A program made the position numbers and the translations under genes. Below, piece by piece: positions 1 to 10,132 of a DNA stretch of 64,000 bases (position 1 is its first letter; each line of letters starts with the position of its first letter). The DNA comes from Miscanthus floridulus (Eukaryota > Streptophyta > Magnoliopsida > Poales > Poaceae): NCBI RefSeq assembly GCF_019320115.1, contig NC_089584.1, positions 80,729,922-80,793,921 of the forward strand, given 5' to 3'. The notes under the pieces were generated by a model. That model did not search any database. It saw nothing but the letters and a program-made list of their open reading frames with translations, and was not told where the DNA came from.

Positions 1-866
1 TTAAATATTACATGTACGATTATACGTACGAAGTATTTTCACTGCTTAGCTAAAACCCGTTTGAATAGCCATCCTTGAATTGATATGACCTGATAATTGC
101 CTTTATCAAACTTAAGAATAAATATCATGACATGACAAAATATCCTTACTATGTTTTCTCAAATTCAATGATTTCTAAAGGGTGTGAGCTGTAAAATAAA
201 TTGTGGGTATCGTGAAAAGGTTAATGAACAAGTTATAGATGATGATTACCCTAGGGATGGGGCAGATCGGTGTTCCTTTTGTGAGATGTCGTGGTGTTGG
301 GGCTTGTACCTTTTGTGGTTAAGCATGAAGATATCCGCCTTATCTCGATTAAGTACTAAGTTGATGATTCATTTTGCCTAACTCATTTATCATACAACCA
401 CTCGCCTTACGTGGGAAAGGCTTAGCCTAAATCCCTCTAGTCGGTATGGCAATCACCTAGAAGCAGGTGTGTAACGGGACACTAAGAGATATATGTGGAA
501 ATTGAGGAATTGTATGAAATGCAATAAGCGTCGTAAATTATTGTATTATGATATGTGGCCTTAGTGTTCCCGTGGTGAGCGCCAGTACTTAGCTATGGAG
601 GGTAATGACTTTGATAGATCCATGCTTGCACCCAACTAAGCTTGTGGCATTGGGATTCGCCAGACGTTTGACTATTCCTTTTGTTTCTGGGTCTGTTGGA
701 CCTATATTATGTTCTGGTTATTTTTAATCGTGGCATGCCTTCATTGTCCATGTTTGTCGAGACTACTGTACTGAGACTTATCTGATGTAATAATTGTATT
801 ACTAGCCTCCTGGGCCTAGTATTTGTATCACATTTGAGTTCCTGATAACCAGGGGCGCTTCAGAAA
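1..866. repeat. Probable 3' part of a Ty3/gypsy-type LTR
   Basis: No coding region is visible; the stretch is AT-rich with scattered stops in all frames. Near the right end it reads like the end of a long grass gypsy LTR, closing with GGGGCGCTTCA at about 856-866, a CA terminus. The matching TG start would lie left of the window, so neither a target duplication nor a partner LTR can be checked. The call rests on style of sequence only. Confidence 0.3.
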
Positions 867-1235
867 TGACCCTTGAGCCCCTGCCTTGTCCCTTTCAGGC
901 CATCTTCTCCCTCTCACTGTCTCACCTCCATGCAGACCCCGATTGTCATCATCTACCTCCAGCTCCCATCTTCCGTCCATGGCGTCTAGAGATGCAGGCC
1001 TAGCGTGGACCGCGGGGCGAGCGCGTGCGCGGCCGTGGCTCATGGAGCTGGCCCAGCGCGGCGGGGGCGATAGGGCGGGCATGGCAGAGCGGCCATGAAC
1101 GCTGGCGGGATGGGCCGGAGCTCGCAGCCATGGCGCGGCGGCAGCCGTGGCAGTGCGAGCATGGCAAGGCGTGCATGGCCTGCTGTGGGACAGGCTGAAG
1201 CTTGCGGCCATGACATGGCGCGTGGAGCTCGCAGC
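867..1235. other. GC-rich non-coding stretch split by the Copia insertion
   Basis: A very GC-rich segment with repeated short phrases of the type GAGCTCGCAGCCATGGCGCG. The same phrases resume at 6266-6490 on the other side of the Copia element, so the two flanks were once continuous. Open frames here are on both strands and look like GC-driven shadows. A short inverted match (AAATGACCCTTG near 866-880 and its complement near 6640-6655) hints at an older TIR element around both halves, but the match is too short to rely on. Confidence 0.4.
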
Positions 1236-1531
1236 TGTTATAGTTAGCCCAGGATAGCTTTTCTATTCTTAGGAAGTAGATCAGTGCGCGATCACCTTCG
1301 GCTGGCCGCGCACGACGCGCATGCTGCGCGCTCTTCTCGGCACGGCCCAGGGCGCTGGGATGGCAATGGCCGATCACGAGCGTGCCGTGATTTTCTGGTT
1401 CCCTAGTAGCCATGTAAAGTTGCATGTATCTTTCTTTATATAGAAATAGCAATCAACAGAAAATGCTGCCGCTTGCAGCACCAAATTTTAGTGTGTCCAC
1501 TTCGTGTTCGTTCTCCTCCGGAGTTCTAACA
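1236..1531 (+). repeat. 5' LTR of the Copia element
   Basis: 296 bp, TG...CA ends. A TATA-like TATATA lies at 1437-1442. It matches 5970-6265 over its full length. Confidence 0.93.
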
Positions 1532-1532
1532 A

Positions 1533-1546
1533 TTGGCATCAGAGCC
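1533..1546 (+). other. Primer-binding site (initiator tRNA-Met type)
   Basis: TTGGCATCAGAGCC lies one base after the 5' LTR. It matches the TGGTATCAGAGC-type site complementary to the 3' end of plant initiator tRNA-Met, the usual primer for plant Copia elements. Confidence 0.85.
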
Positions 1547-1562
1547 GATCCTCGCCGTCACC

Positions 1563-2618
1563 ATGTCGTCGAAGTCTCCAACCAAGAAGGAGACCGGTGA
1601 TGACTCCGGCGAGAAGAAGGTTCAGCCATCACGTTCACCACCACGTCGCCATGCCCGCTCCCACAGCCGTCGCTCTGGCTCACGAGTCATCGAGCGCATC
1701 ATCGAGCGGCCGTCCACGAACGTCGCATGGCCGATGCTGACCCGGACTAATTATCCGGAATGGGCCCTGGTCATGGAGGTGAATTTCCAGACCCTCCGTG
1801 TCTAGGACGCCGTCCATGATGGCATCTCCGACAACCCCGATGAAGACGAGTATCACGACCACCGATAGGCGATGGCAGGACTCCTGCGCTCGGTGCCGTC
1901 TGAGCTCTGGAGTACTCTCGCCAGGAAGGGCACCGTGAAGGAAGCGTGGAACACGGTCAAGAACTTGTGAATCGGTGACGAACGCGCGCGCGACGCCAGC
2001 GCGTAGCAGCTCCGCCAGGATTTCGGCGCTCTCTCCTTCATGGAGGGGTAGACCGTCAATGAGTTTGGCGTCCGCATCACCACGCTCGCCGCCAATCTTC
2101 GCTCCCTCGGCGACAACATCACCGACATAGAGGTAGTGAAGAAGTTGCTGCAGGTCATCCCGGACAGGCTCTCGCAGGCCACTGTCTCCCTCGTGATGTT
2201 CCTCGACCTAAACGAGGTCACCATCGAGGAAGTGATTGGGCGGCTATGCATGTTCGAGGAGCGCGCCAAGCCCAAGGAGATCACGGACGCCATGGGGCGC
2301 TTGATGCTCTGTGAGGAGGACTGGAAGGCTCGTCGCAAGGCTCGCCATGAGTAGGAGAGCTCTGGTGGCAGCACGGGCTCCAGCAGCCATGAAAAGCGCT
2401 GAGGGCGCGAACGTGGACATGGCGGCGAAGGATCCTCATCGCGGGATGGCCGCAATGGCCAGAACGCGGGCATCGGGAACGACAGTGGCGGGAGGCCACC
2501 ACGCGGCAACCGCTGCGACAACTGTGGCAAAACAAGCCACTAGGCCAAAGACTGCCGCGGGAAGAAAAAGGCCGCGGCCCATGTGGCCTAGGTCGAGGAG
2601 GAGGAGGAACAGGCGTTA
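1563..2618 (+). pseudogene. gag: Copia gag, decayed
   Basis: Capsid/nucleocapsid part of the Copia polyprotein. The ATG at 1563 starts a basic serine/arginine-rich N-terminus, followed by the WPMLTRTNYPEWALVME block typical of plant Copia gag and a UBN2-like helical region (about 1870-2350). A zinc knuckle at 2514-2555 has the spacing CX2CX4HX4C (CDNCGKTSH, then C), with a stop between its His and last Cys. Eight in-frame stops occur, including 1803, 1866, 1968 (TGA), 2352 and 2589; all but one are TAG. The frame runs on without shift into the protease, so gag and pol formed one polyprotein, as usual for Copia. Confidence 0.85.
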
Positions 2619-5600
2619 ATGTACATCGCCATGGAGATAGAGGTAACCGCGCCGCCTGTATCCATTCCCCACTCTAGGTCGCCGCCGCCTATCGTCGATC
2701 CACAACCCCACATCCACCTCAGTGAGGAGGAGAAGGAGGCCGTGGGACCACGCCGCTGGGTGCTTGACACTGGTGCGATGAACCACATGACGGGGACACG
2801 GAGCATCTTCGTCGAGCTAAACTCCGCCATCACTAGAACCGTCCGGTTCGGTGACAGGTCCATGGTCGGCATCGAGGGCAAGGGCACCGTCCTCTTTGCT
2901 TGTAAGTCCGACGAACACCGCCGGCTAGATGGGGTCTACTACATCCCGTGTCTCACCACCAACATCGTGAGCCTCAGCCAGATGGACGAGGATGGCTTCA
3001 AGGTCGACATCGAGTTCGGCATCATGCGCCTCTACGACCTACATCATCAACTGCTCGCCAAGGTGCAGCGCTCACCAAGCTAGCTCTACTTCCTCAACAT
3101 GAATGTCATCACCCTAGTGTGTCTCACCGCTCGCACCGGCGACGTTGCCTAGCGGTGGCATGAGCAGTACGGGCACTTGAACTTCCAGTCGCTGAGGAAG
3201 CTAGGGCGCGAGGACATGGTGCACGGGCTGCCCGCCATCAACCACGTCGAGCAGGTCTATGAAGAAGACTACGTCCTAGCAAAGCAGAAGCGCACGCCGT
3301 TCCCCCGGGTAGCCAAGTACCAAGCTTAGGAGGAGCTTGAACTTGTACATGGAGATCTATGTGGACCAATCTCGCTGCCAACCCTAGTCAGCAACCTCTA
3401 CTTCTTGTTGCTGGTTGATGACATGAGTCGCTTCATGTGGCTCACCCTTCTGTGCTCCAAGGCAGACGCACCGGTGGCGATCATGGCATTCCAAGCGCAC
3501 GTTGAGCGCGAGTGTGGGAAGAAGCTAAAGGTACTTTGCACCGATAATGGTGGTGAGTTCACCTCGGTGGAGTTCGATGAATACTATGCAGGTGAAGGAA
3601 TCCAGCGACACCACTCGGTGCCATACACACCTCAACAAAACAGCATCGTCGAGCGCTGGAACCAAATGATCGTGGGCACAACCAGGAGCATCCTGCGCGC
3701 CCGCGGCATGCCTGGGAGCTTCTAGGGGGAGGCGGTCCACACCGCCGTGTTCCTGCTCAATCGAGCACCGACGAGCACGCTCGATGGCCTGACCCCGTAC
3801 CAGGCGTGGTACGGCAAAAAGCCACCTGTGCACTTCCTCAAAGTGTTCGGGTGCATCGCCTACATCAAGTGCCTCCGCCCACACCCTAGCAAGCTCGACG
3901 ATCGGGGCCAGAAGGTTGTCTTCATCAGGTACGAGAGTGGATCAAAAGCATACCACTTCCTCGACCCTACCACAGAACGTGTCCACATCTCGCGTGACAC
4001 CGTCTTCGATGAAGGCACGCGCTGGGAGTGGATCGAGGCGTCATCAAGCAGTGACCAGGAACCGTTCACCATCAAGTACGAGCTCAGGCGAGAACCCTCA
4101 GCGACATCGACCGTGAGGATGGCTTCACCTGCTCCAGGATCTTCGCCCACGCCAGAGGTATAGCCTACACCAACGTCGGAGACGCAGCCCGCATCACCAC
4201 CACCAGCAACTCCTAGTGCTCCCACGGGGGTGCAGGTTGAGTTCATGACGCCGCTCATCACCGACCACAACTCAACGCAGATGATGACGAGGACCTGGAG
4301 CACCGATACAGAATGCTCGAGAACATCCTCGGCATGAACACCGTGCTCGGGCTGGCTCACCGTGATGTCGAGGACACCAAGCTACACAACGTCAATGTGG
4401 AGGAGGCCAAGTCCTTCAAGGACACTGACGGTGATCCAAACTGGAACGCCGCAATGGAGGAGGAGCTAAAGTCGATCCGTGACAACGACACCTGGGCACT
4501 GACTGAGCTCCCACGCGGTCACCATGCCATTGGCCTCAAATGGGTGTATAAGGTGAAGCGGGACGAGAACGGTGCCATTGTCAATACAAGGCATGTCTCG
4601 TCGCGAAGGGGTACGTGCAACAGCCCGGCATCGACTATAAAGAGGCATTCGCCCCCATTGTGTGGCTGGAGTCAGTGCGCCTGCTCCTCACCATTGTAGC
4701 GCACTATGGCTAGGGCATCCACCACATGGACATCAAATCAGCGTTCTTGAACAGGGAGATCCAGGAGGAGGTTTACGTCCAACAGCCCCCCAGTTTCATC
4801 GACGGCAAGAACAAGCACAAGGTGCTACGCCTTCATAAGGCACTGTACGGGCTCCGACAGGCTCCACGGGCCTGGAATCAGAAGCTAGATGCCTTGATGA
4901 TCGGGCTTGGCTTCACCTGTTGCATCGACGAGCATGGGATGTACACCCATGGAAAGGGTGCAGGGTGCCTGATTGTGGGCGTCTACGTTGATGATCTGAT
5001 CATCACTGGTGGCGACGCAGGGGCTGTGAACAGCTTCAAGGCCCAAATGATGAGCACCTTCTGCATGAGCGATCTCGGACTTCTCTCCTACTACCTTGGC
5101 CTGGAGGTGACACAGGGGGCAGCCGGGATCACACTTCGCCAGTCTATGTATGCTGCCAAGATTCTTGAGAAGGCAGGACTGGCAGAATGCAATGCCAGTG
5201 CCACACCCATGGAGCCGAAGCTGAAGCTGTTCAAGGATGGGATGACGCTGAGCATGGATGCCACAGAGTACCGCAGCCTCATCGGTAGCCTTAGGTATCT
5301 ATGCAACTCCAGGCTGGACTTGGCGTATCTAGTTGGATATCTTAGCTGGTTCATGGAGGCGCCACATCAAGAGCACCTTGCTGCAGTCAAGTGTGTCCTT
5401 CATTATGTGGCTAGCATGCTACATTAGGGATTGCACTATCACCCGAGCAAGAAGAATGGAGGCACCCCAAAGCTGCTGGGCTACTCCGACAGCGACTTGG
5501 TCGGAGATGTCAATGACCGGAAGAGCACCAGCGGCCTCATCTTCTTCCTGGCGGGAGGGCCGATTGCTTGGCAATCGGCGAAACAGAAGGTGGTTGCTCT

Positions 5601-5943
5601 GTCTTCTTGCGAGGCAGAGTACATAGCGGCCACTGTGGCCACGTGCGAGGCAGTCTGGCTAGCATGGTTGCTAGCTGAGCTCGTCGGAGGAGCGGTCCTC
5701 GCACCCAAGCTCAAGGTGGACAACAAGTCCACCATCGCTTTGATGAAGAATCCTATGCACCATGACCGGAGCAAGCACATAGACGTGAAATTCCATTTCA
5801 TCCGGGAATGCTGGGACAGGAAGCTGATCGACGTCAAGTTCGTTGGCACTAAGCTGCAGCTGGGCGACATCCTCATGAAGGCGCTCGGTCGTAGTCGGTT
5901 CCAAGAGCTTCGTGGTGGAATCGGCATGAAAAAACTTGTGTAA
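2619..5943 (+). pseudogene. pol: Copia pol (protease, integrase, RT, RNase H), decayed
   Basis: Domains in order: aspartic protease with VLDTGAMNHMTG (about 2758-2800); GAG-pre-integrase segment with RWHEQYGHLNFQSLRKL (about 3151-3205); integrase core with the first acidic residue in LLVDDMSRFMW (3405 on), CTDNGGEFTS (3537-3566) and NSIVERWNQ (3640-3668); reverse transcriptase with MDIKSAFLN (4726), LYGLRQAPRAWNQKL and the YVDD box at 4984-4995; RNase H with LGYSDSDLVGD (5476 on), SSCEAEYIA and a final DILMKAL motif. Nonsense codons in the first frame include those at 3081, 3150, 3327, 3723 and 4161. Frameshifts lie near 4200-4310 and near 4590. The polyprotein stops at 5941-5943, 26 bp before the 3' LTR. 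Confidence 0.9.
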
Positions 5944-5960
5944 ATGTACTCTAGGGCTTA

Positions 5961-5969
5961 GGAGGAGAA
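5961..5969 (+). other. Polypurine tract
   Basis: GGAGGAGAA directly precedes the 3' LTR and is the expected primer for plus-strand DNA synthesis. Confidence 0.75.
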
Positions 5970-6265
5970 TGTTATAGTAAGCCTTGGATAGCTTTTCTAT
6001 TCTTAGGAAGTAGATCAGTGCGCGATCACCTTTGGTTGGCCATGCACGATGCGCATGCTGCGTGCTCTTCTCGGCACGGCCCAGGGCGCTGGGATGGCAA
6101 TGGCCGATCACGAGCGTGCCGTGATTTTCTTGTTCCCTAGTAGCCATGTAAAGTTGCATGTATCTTTCTTTATATAGAAATAGCAATCAACAGAAAATGC
6201 TGCCGCTTGCAGCACCAAATTTCATTGTGTCCACTTCGTGTTCGTTCTCCTCCGGAGTTCTAACA
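5970..6265 (+). repeat. 3' LTR of the Copia element
   Basis: 296 bp, same ends as the 5' LTR; the TATA-like TATATA is at 6171-6176. Confidence 0.93.
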
Positions 6266-6888
6266 GCGGCCAAGGCACACCACGCGGGGCTAGCGGCCGA
6301 CGTGGCGTGCGGAGCTCGCGGCCATGGCACAGCATGCGTGGACAAGACGATGAGGATGCTACCCCATAGGTTGTGTACGCTGGCCCATGCTTCAAGTGAC
6401 CTAGCGCGGCCTCAGCACGTGGCCGGCGGTGGGGTGGGGCAGAGCTCGCGGCCGGCGTGGAGCTTGCGGCCCCATGGCGCGTGTAGCCCGTAGCCCAAGC
6501 GGCGTGCGAAGCTCTACTCTATATAGGAGTCGGTGGGAGGTAGATGATGGCATGCGACGTGCTCTGCTCTACTCTATATAGGAGTCGGTGGGAGGTAGAT
6601 TATGACGAGCGGGGTCCACATGAAAATTAGACAGTTTGAACAAGGGTCATTTTTCATAGCCTGTACACGCTGGCATGGTGAGTTGGGTCGCCACGTCATC
6701 CAAAGTGGTAAATATATAGCGCCGCCTACTGTTTATGTGGTAAATTTATAATTGCCAAAATAAAGGTGGTTTCTAAAGGAGTGCCATTGAAGGGTGGCAA
6801 ATTTTTAAATTTCCCTGGGAGCACCACCCCCACCATTCCGCGTCGTGCCTTGTCAGCCCATTCCCATCGATCTGCGGGGAATAAAAAA
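6266..6888. other. Non-coding flank between Copia and Mutator-like elements
   Basis: GC-rich up to about 6500, continuing the motif pattern of 867-1235, then AT-richer. No gene is supported. A 40-bp segment beginning GCTCTACTCTATATAGGAG is repeated 55 bp apart (see 6511-6605). Confidence 0.5.
6511..6605 (+). repeat. 55-bp direct duplication with TATA-like core
   Basis: Copies begin at 6511 and 6566 and share GCTCTACTCTATATAGGAG plus GTCGGTGGGAGGTAGAT, differing at one position in about 40. Each contains CTATATA, so it may be a duplicated promoter fragment of a lost gene or element. Confidence 0.7.
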
Positions 6889-7011
6889 GAGAAAATTCCT
6901 TGTGAGCCATTATAAAAGTTCTCAATTCCCTATAAGCCACCAGAAAAATTACAATGTCACGTGAGCCATTGCTCTAACTTTTTTCACTCTTACATGCCAC
7001 TACCGTTAACT
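6889..7011 (+). repeat. Left terminal inverted repeat of the MULE-type element
   Basis: Starts GAGAAAATTCC; inverted match to 8301-8417 at roughly 70-75% by eye. Confidence 0.7.
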
Positions 7012-8300
7012 TCTTGAGAGACGATAGCTAATAGGATCTTGAAATGTCCATTTTGCCCCTCTTATAGGTGGACCCCGCACGTTAGCATTCTTCTTCACCA
7101 CACACCACTACCTCTTCTTCACCACAGAGCAGGGGCATCTGGGGAGCGATCGGCCAAGGCGCACCAGTGGGTGCCCACAGACTCACTGGAGGAGGACCGG
7201 CCAGGGCACACCGATGGCCATTCCGTGCTCCTCTAACACCTGTACGGTGTCTCTGCCAGCCTCCCCTTCTCGCTCATGGCTACGGCTCGGCTCGACTGGG
7301 CACGATGAGCATGCCATCAAGGTGCTTACGCCCCAAGTGGGTTCTCGCCATCTTGGGACACTATTTTGGTCTTATGGAGTGGAGTTTTGGTCTAAATTTA
7401 GTAGATTCCCCCCCTTAAATGTAACATGTTGATGAACTTGCTAAGAATCTAGTGTAGACTTGTCAGGATTCAGGCTCTTATGATTTGTCAATTTGTGCAA
7501 ATTTCTATGGGACTTCGAAGCTTTTGAGCATTTCCTGCCTTGTTTGGAGCCTATAGAATCAGATCAGACGGGATTCAAGAGTACCAACTGATGGGACATT
7601 TTCTAGGTTCAGATCAAGGACATGGTGCTCAAGGCATCGGGCGCATACCGGCACTACACTCCCTTCCTATGCGGCCGTGCTCCTCGAACACCTACACGAT
7701 GTCCCTATCCTTCTTGCTCGTGACTATGGCTCGGCTCGACTGGGCACGATGGGCACTACGGCTCGGCTGGTGTGGCGTTGCGTGACTACATGCATCTCAT
7801 GTGCCCATGACCTACGCACCGATGGGTGGCCGTGGACTCATCGGTTGGTAGCCATAGACATGTTGGAGGCAGCCTAAGGCGAGCCAGCCATGGGCACCGG
7901 TAGCTGGCTGAGCACATCGGCGGATGCGGGCTACAGCAGTGGCATGGTGGGACGCAGTGGCCGGCGAGGGTAGGCTGTGTGGCACTGGGCGGCCACGGTG
8001 CACCTACAGTTGAGCCCTGCCCATGCCGACTGCTAAGGTAGGGCACAACGGCCTAGCAGAGGCTGTGGCTGGGGAGCGGTTGTCAGCGTAGCGGGACCAG
8101 TGGCGAGGGGAGGGCTAGAGGTTGCTCAAGGTGGCTGAGGCAGGCGGGCGAGCTGGCAAGCGGCGCCAGTGAGGTGTGACACGCATGCCTCAGAGAGAGT
8201 GGGTGAGTCTGGAAGATGAAGAAGGCTGACGTGCAGGGCCCATGTGTAAGAGGGGCAAAACAGACATTATAAGCTTTTGTTAGCTGCCGTTGGCCCAAAA

Positions 8301-8417
8301 GGTAAGGGTAGTGGCATGTAAGGGTCCAAAAATTTGGAGCAGTCACACGACATCGTAACTTTTACTATGGCTCATAGGAATCGAGAACTTTTATAACGAC
8401 TCGCAGCGGATTATCTC
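8301..8417 (-). repeat. Right terminal inverted repeat of the MULE-type element
   Basis: Read on the minus strand it starts GAGATAATCC and continues with GTTATAAAAGTTCTCGATTC, paralleling the left end. Confidence 0.7.
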
Positions 8418-8426
8418 AATAAAAAT

Positions 8427-8721
8427 CATCTCCTGAGTTGTGTTTCTATCTCCCGTCGCCTCTCCACCTCGCTCGCTCATTTCGTCGACTGCCTCGACTC
8501 GCAAAGGACGGAGAGGCATGGCGGCTAGGGTTTGAGCGCCACCACTTCCTGTCTCGTGTGCCACTTATCCCCATCTCCCTTTAGCCCTAACTCCCTTCGT
8601 ACCAATAGCGACGCGCACTCCATACTCTTGGAAGAAACATCGGCGCCCCTCCGCTCACCGCCCCGACTCCCTTTGTACCAGCAGCGCCACTTCTCCATCC
8701 ACTCATTCGCTTCTCCATCTG
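8427..8721. other. Flank between MULE-type element and Gypsy A
   Basis: CT-rich, resembling the 5' leader of a plant gene, with ATGGCGGCTAGGGTTTGA at 8518-8535 that stops after five codons. Joined across the MULE insertion it continues 6780-6888. No gene can be supported. Confidence 0.4.
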
Positions 8722-9225
8722 CTGAGGATAGACTCCACCTCACCCAATGTCTGGGAGTAGACTCCGCCTTGCCTGACGTCTAGGGGCTAGCTCCACCTCG
8801 CCCGACGTCTGAGGGCAGACTCTGCCTCGCTCGACCCCCGGGGGCTGGCTCCGCCTCGCCCGACGTCTGAGGGCAGATCGCCTCTCCCAACATTTAGGGG
8901 CTAGCTTCGCCTCGCCCGAAGTTCGAGGGTAGACTCTGCCTCGCTCGATGTCTGGGCACTGGCTCCACCTCGGCCGATGTCCGAGGGCAGATCACCTCGC
9001 CCGATGTTCAGGGGCTGGCTCCGCCTCACCCGATGTCTGAGGGCAGACTCCGCCTCGCCCGATGTCTAGGGGCTGGCTCCACCTCGCCTGATGTCTGAGA
9101 GCAGACTCCACCTCGCCCGATGTCTGGGGGCTGGCTCCACCTCGCTCGACGTCTGAGGGCAGACTCTGCCTCGCCCGACGTCTAGGGGCTGTCTCCACCT
9201 CGCCCAATGTCTGCGCACTGCTCCT
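8722..9225 (+). repeat. 29-bp tandem array in the 5' LTR
   Basis: Monomers of about 29 bp alternate in two forms, one ending CTGAGGGCAGA and one ending TAGGGGCTGGC around a shared GCCTCGCCCGATGTCT core, giving a 58-bp higher-order unit. About 17 monomers are visible. The same array sits in the 3' LTR. Confidence 0.85.
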
Positions 9226-9754
9226 TCATAACTATGCGCGTAGATAAGGCAGGGCACTCAAGTCAACTGCAATACTGAGGACCATACCCTGCACGCCAAT
9301 AGGAAAGTACCATCAGGATATGATAAGACAGGCACTTTATATCCCTTTTGGGGATGTCAGAGCTCAAACATTGTTGTGGGCGCCGACATTTGCCCTCGGG
9401 CATGGATCCTGATGGAAGAATACGACAACCACTATGGTCTAGGAATTGACTTGCATCCTCTATAGTGACGGATGTGCGGTCACTGCACCATCTGCTCCCC
9501 ATAGGGTCGCGGATCAACACCCTGGTCTATCGCGCCGCCTACCGAGGCAGGGATGGGACGTGTCCACTTGCTGATCAAGCCAAAGCATGGCATCATCAGC
9601 GGATAGACGCCCAGCATGGAGCTATCCCTGGCACCATCTACCATGTCAGCAAGGCTCACTCAGAGGAAAAGGAAGATCCACCACCTTCGAAGGACCTTCT
9701 TTGCCTCTAGTTTTTCTTCTTTCTCCCATCTGTAATCCATGCTTCCCTTTGGTC

Positions 9755-9760
9755 TATAAA
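9755..9760 (+). promoter_or_regulatory. LTR TATA box of Gypsy A (5')
   Basis: GGTCTATAAAAGGGAAGG context, conserved in the 3' LTR at 29906-29911; likely the U3 core promoter. Confidence 0.65.
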
Positions 9761-10078
9761 AGGGAAGGCAGGGCACCCCACTAAAGGGAGGGATCGATTT
9801 AACACACAACGCATCACATAACACACAGCTGAGCACCAACCAAGCTCTCAGCGCCCTTTCGACCTCTCCATCAGAGACTGGGGACCTATCCCTCTCTCGC
9901 CTGTTTATAACCCCTACTATGAACCTTTGAGTGCAAATAACACGAGCAGCAGCTATGAACTGGACGTAGGGACATTCTGCCCGAACTAGTATAAACCTTG
10001 TGTCTTTTTAGCACACCATCTGGGCTAGACGCGCAAATAAACAAATTTACTCGCTGGTGTTTACTCAAAACACCGATA

Positions 10079-10100
10079 GTTGGCAGCTAGGTAGGGGACC
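10079..10100 (+). other. Primer-binding-like site of Gypsy A
   Basis: GTTGGCAGCTAGGTAGGGG directly follows the LTR end. The equivalent site of Gypsy B at 14294 is GTTGGCGTGCTAGGTAGGGG, so both elements use a related primer site. Confidence 0.6.
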
Positions 10101-10132
10101 TTTGCGTATTCCGACAATAACATTAGGCCACT

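Larger units (their letters stand above)
1236..6265 (+). mobile_element. Ty1/copia LTR retrotransposon, degenerate
   Basis: A complete but dead Copia element of about 5.0 kb. Two LTRs of 296 bp begin with TGTTATAGT and end with TTCTAACA. The primer-binding site follows the 5' LTR and a polypurine stretch precedes the 3' LTR. Domain order is gag, zinc knuckle, protease, GAG-pre-integrase, integrase, reverse transcriptase, RNase H, the Copia order. The flanking 5-mers are GCAGC (1231-1235) and GCGGC (6266-6270), a target duplication with one mismatch. By eye the LTRs differ at about a dozen sites, mostly C/T changes, which points to an insertion that is not recent. Thirteen in-frame nonsense codons and two frameshifts rule out a working polyprotein. 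Confidence 0.93.
6889..8417. mobile_element. Mutator-like (MULE-type) TIR element, non-autonomous
   Basis: Long terminal inverted repeats of about 120 bp (6889-7011 and 8301-8417) share the core TTATAAAAGTTCTC and, further in, TTACATGCCACTACC. The flanking 9-mers are AATAAAAAA (6880-6888) and AATAAAAAT (8418-8426), 8 of 9 identical. Long TIRs plus a 9-bp duplication are the hallmark of Mutator-like elements. No transposase domain is recognisable in the 1.5 kb, so the copy is non-autonomous. Internal sequence contains the phrase GGCTCGGCTCGACTGGGCAC twice (about 7275 and 7730). A captured gene fragment is possible but I do not recognise one. Confidence 0.72.
8722..10078 (+). repeat. 5' LTR of Gypsy A, truncated on the left
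   Basis: Matches 28700-30217 plus 36482-36493. It starts inside the 29-bp repeat array, lacks the first 130 or so bases present in the 3' LTR, and ends AAAACACCGATA before the primer-binding site. Confidence 0.85.

Noticed and set aside
828..1211. Long open frames on both strands in the GC-rich flank
   Set aside because: No domain resemblance, overlapping frames on both strands and repeated short motifs; explained by GC content.
867..6660. Older TIR element enclosing the Copia element, from AAATGACCCTTG near 866 and its complement near 6650
   Set aside because: The inverted match is only about a dozen bases and no target duplication could be found.
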